Source: Alphaproteobacteria bacterium
GTDB taxonomy: Bacteria; Pseudomonadota; Alphaproteobacteria; Rickettsiales; SXRF01
DNA: 8,052 nucleotides
NCBI GenBank assembly: GCA_019243895.1
Contig: JAFATP010000195.1
Span: 1-8,052, forward strand
Reading direction: 5' to 3'
A program made the translations under genes and the position numbers. The notes below the pieces were generated by a model. The model saw nothing but the letters and a program-made list of their open reading frames with translations, did no database searches and was not told the DNA's origin. This document shows, piece by piece, positions 6,981 through 8,052 of this stretch; position 1 is the stretch's first letter, and every line of letters begins with the position of its first letter.

Positions 6981-8052
6981 AGGCGGCGGTGCGCAGGCCG
7001 GGAAGCGGTGGAGAGGAGGGCCGTTTCTCGGTATCGACCCAGTATTGCTCAGCGTCGTCTCCGGCCACGTCGAACCCGGGCTTCACATCCATCAGCGGCG
7101 CCATGCGTTCAATCACCCGGCCCACGGCGGGAGCGGCAATCCACCCGCCGGTGGCAAAGCCGAATGTGATTTTATTGCCCTTCGGTTCATCGATCATCAC
7201 CAATACGATATAGCGCGGCGCGTCAATAGGAAAGACGCCGATGAACGACGCCATTTTATTGTCCTTGTTATAGCCTCCGCCTTGCACTTTCTCCGCCGTG
7301 CCGGTCTTGCCGCCGACGCGGTATCCCGCGATGTCGGCCTTGCCCGCCGTGCCGTGCCGCACCACCATGCGCATCAGCCGGCGCATCTGCAATGCGGTCT
7401 GGGCGCTGATCACGCGCTCTCCGCGCGCCTTGTCCTTGTTACCGTCTTTCAGCACGGTGAGCGGCTCCAGCGTGCCGTCGCCCACCAGCGTGGCGATGCC
7501 GCGCACCAGGTGCAGCGGCGTCACGGAAATGCCGTGGCCGTAAGCGATGGTGATGCCGTTGATCTCTTTCCAATCCTTGGGATAGAGCGGCTGCGCATGT
7601 TCGGGCATCTCGAAATCGATCGGCTTCAGCATGCCGAGCTTGTTCAGGAATTCTTTCTGACGGTGCGTGCCGATGTCCAGAAACATGCGCGCGGTGCCGA
7701 CATTGGAGGAATAGGCGTAAATCTCCGGCAGGGAAAGCCAGCGGCGCTTGGGGTGCGAGTCGGTGATGGTGAAGTTAGCGTAATGCAGGGGGTTGCTCGC
7801 GTCATAGCCGTTATGCAGGTTGGCGATGCCGGATTCCAGCGCCAGCGCGAAGGTGAAGCTTTTGAAAGTGGAACCCATTTCATAGGTGCCAAGCGCCACC
7901 CGGTCGAAGCGCTGGGCATCCCCGGCGCGGGAAGGGAAATGCGGGTCGAAATCCGGCAATGACGACATCGCCAGCAATTCGCCGGTCTTGATGTCCAGCA
8001 CCACGCCCGCCGCGCCGATGGCGTGAAACTCCTCCACCGTCCGCCGCATCTC
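6949..8052 (-). CDS. ftsI: FtsI / PBP3 septal peptidoglycan transpeptidase, 3' part (5' end outside window)
   Basis: Class B penicillin-binding protein that crosslinks septal peptidoglycan in the periplasm, working with FtsW. The frame is open at the right edge (the codon at 8050-8052 is Glu), so the Met at 8049 is internal and the true start, membrane anchor and pedestal domain lie outside. The transpeptidase domain is visible. The active-site SxxK motif is STFK (Ser codon 7870-7872, Lys codon 7861-7863). The SxN motif is SSN, within YSSNVG about 54 residues further on. The KTGT motif is at 7297-7308, followed by AEK. The segment with DEPKGNK, then FGFATGGW, APAVGRVIE, is typical of alphaproteobacterial FtsI. 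About 40 residues follow the domain, ending in VAFVTR and a TAG stop at 6949-6951. The stop lies 32 bp inside murE, as expected for ftsI in a dcw cluster. FtsI rather than an elongation PBP2 is inferred from this position next to murE and ftsW. Confidence 0.96.
   Translation of the reverse strand, partial: EMRRTVEEFHAIGAAGVVLDIKTGELLAMSSLPDFDPHFPSRAGDAQRFDRVALGTYEMGSTFKSFTFALALESGIANLHNGYDASNPLHYANFTITDSHPKRRWLSLPEIYAYSSNVGTARMFLDIGTHRQKEFLNKLGMLKPIDFEMPEHAQPLYPKDWKEINGITIAYGHGISVTPLHLVRGIATLVGDGTLEPLTVLKDGNKDKARGERVISAQTALQMRRLMRMVVRHGTAGKADIAGYRVGGKTGTAEKVQGGGYNKDNKMASFIGVFPIDAPRYIVLVMIDEPKGNKITFGFATGGWIAAPAVGRVIERMAPLMDVKPGFDVAGDDAEQYWVDTEKRPSSPPLPGLRTAAYVRPVAFVTR

Noticed and set aside
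6937..7962. Long plus-strand open frame (341 codons) opposite ftsI
   Set aside because: It lies antisense to a clear FtsI transpeptidase domain and encodes His/Arg/Gly-rich sequence without recognisable motifs. This is the usual antisense shadow of a GC-rich gene with G/C-ending codons.
1..8052. A novel defence, mobile or other undescribed multi-gene system
   Set aside because: All genes from 534 to 8052 are recognised peptidoglycan and division genes in canonical order. No transposase, integrase, CRISPR repeats or nuclease-like proteins are seen.

Overview
This GC-rich window is a section of a division and cell-wall (dcw) cluster, read entirely on the minus strand. Gene order, protein motifs and start contexts point to an alphaproteobacterium. 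The FtsW N-terminus (three Trp followed by T-I-D-R), the FtsI segments around STFK and DEPKGNK, and the MurF TTVxxVHLEFF segment all resemble alphaproteobacterial versions. I cannot place it more precisely from this sequence alone. The meso-diaminopimelate-type DNPR motif in MurE indicates ordinary Gram-negative peptidoglycan.

Layout in the direction of transcription (high to low coordinates): ftsI, 3' part only, cut by the right window edge (8052-6949); murE (6980-5514); murF (5517-4114); mraY (4124-3036); murD (3039-1651); ftsW (1661-534). All five junctions overlap, by 32, 4, 11, 4 and 11 bp, so this is one translationally coupled operon whose promoter lies outside the window beyond ftsI. 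After ftsW the usual dcw order (murG, murC, murB and so on) is not followed. Instead there is a 106-bp spacer, a small three-helix membrane protein ORF (427-167), and an AT-richer, repeat-containing stretch with no recognisable gene (1-166).

Functionally, MurD, MurE and MurF successively add D-Glu, meso-DAP and D-Ala-D-Ala to the UDP-MurNAc peptide in the cytoplasm. MraY moves the phospho-MurNAc-pentapeptide onto undecaprenyl phosphate to make lipid I. FtsW polymerises glycan at the septum and FtsI crosslinks it.

I see no defence system, mobile element, CRISPR array, tRNA or rRNA. The window is mostly conserved housekeeping sequence. The parts that merit a second look are the break in synteny after ftsW, the small membrane protein with a faint resemblance to the LpxB-type N-terminal (LAB_N) or PQ-loop fold, two unusual residues in otherwise conserved Mur ligase motifs, and the identical 11-bp overlaps in front of both polytopic membrane proteins.
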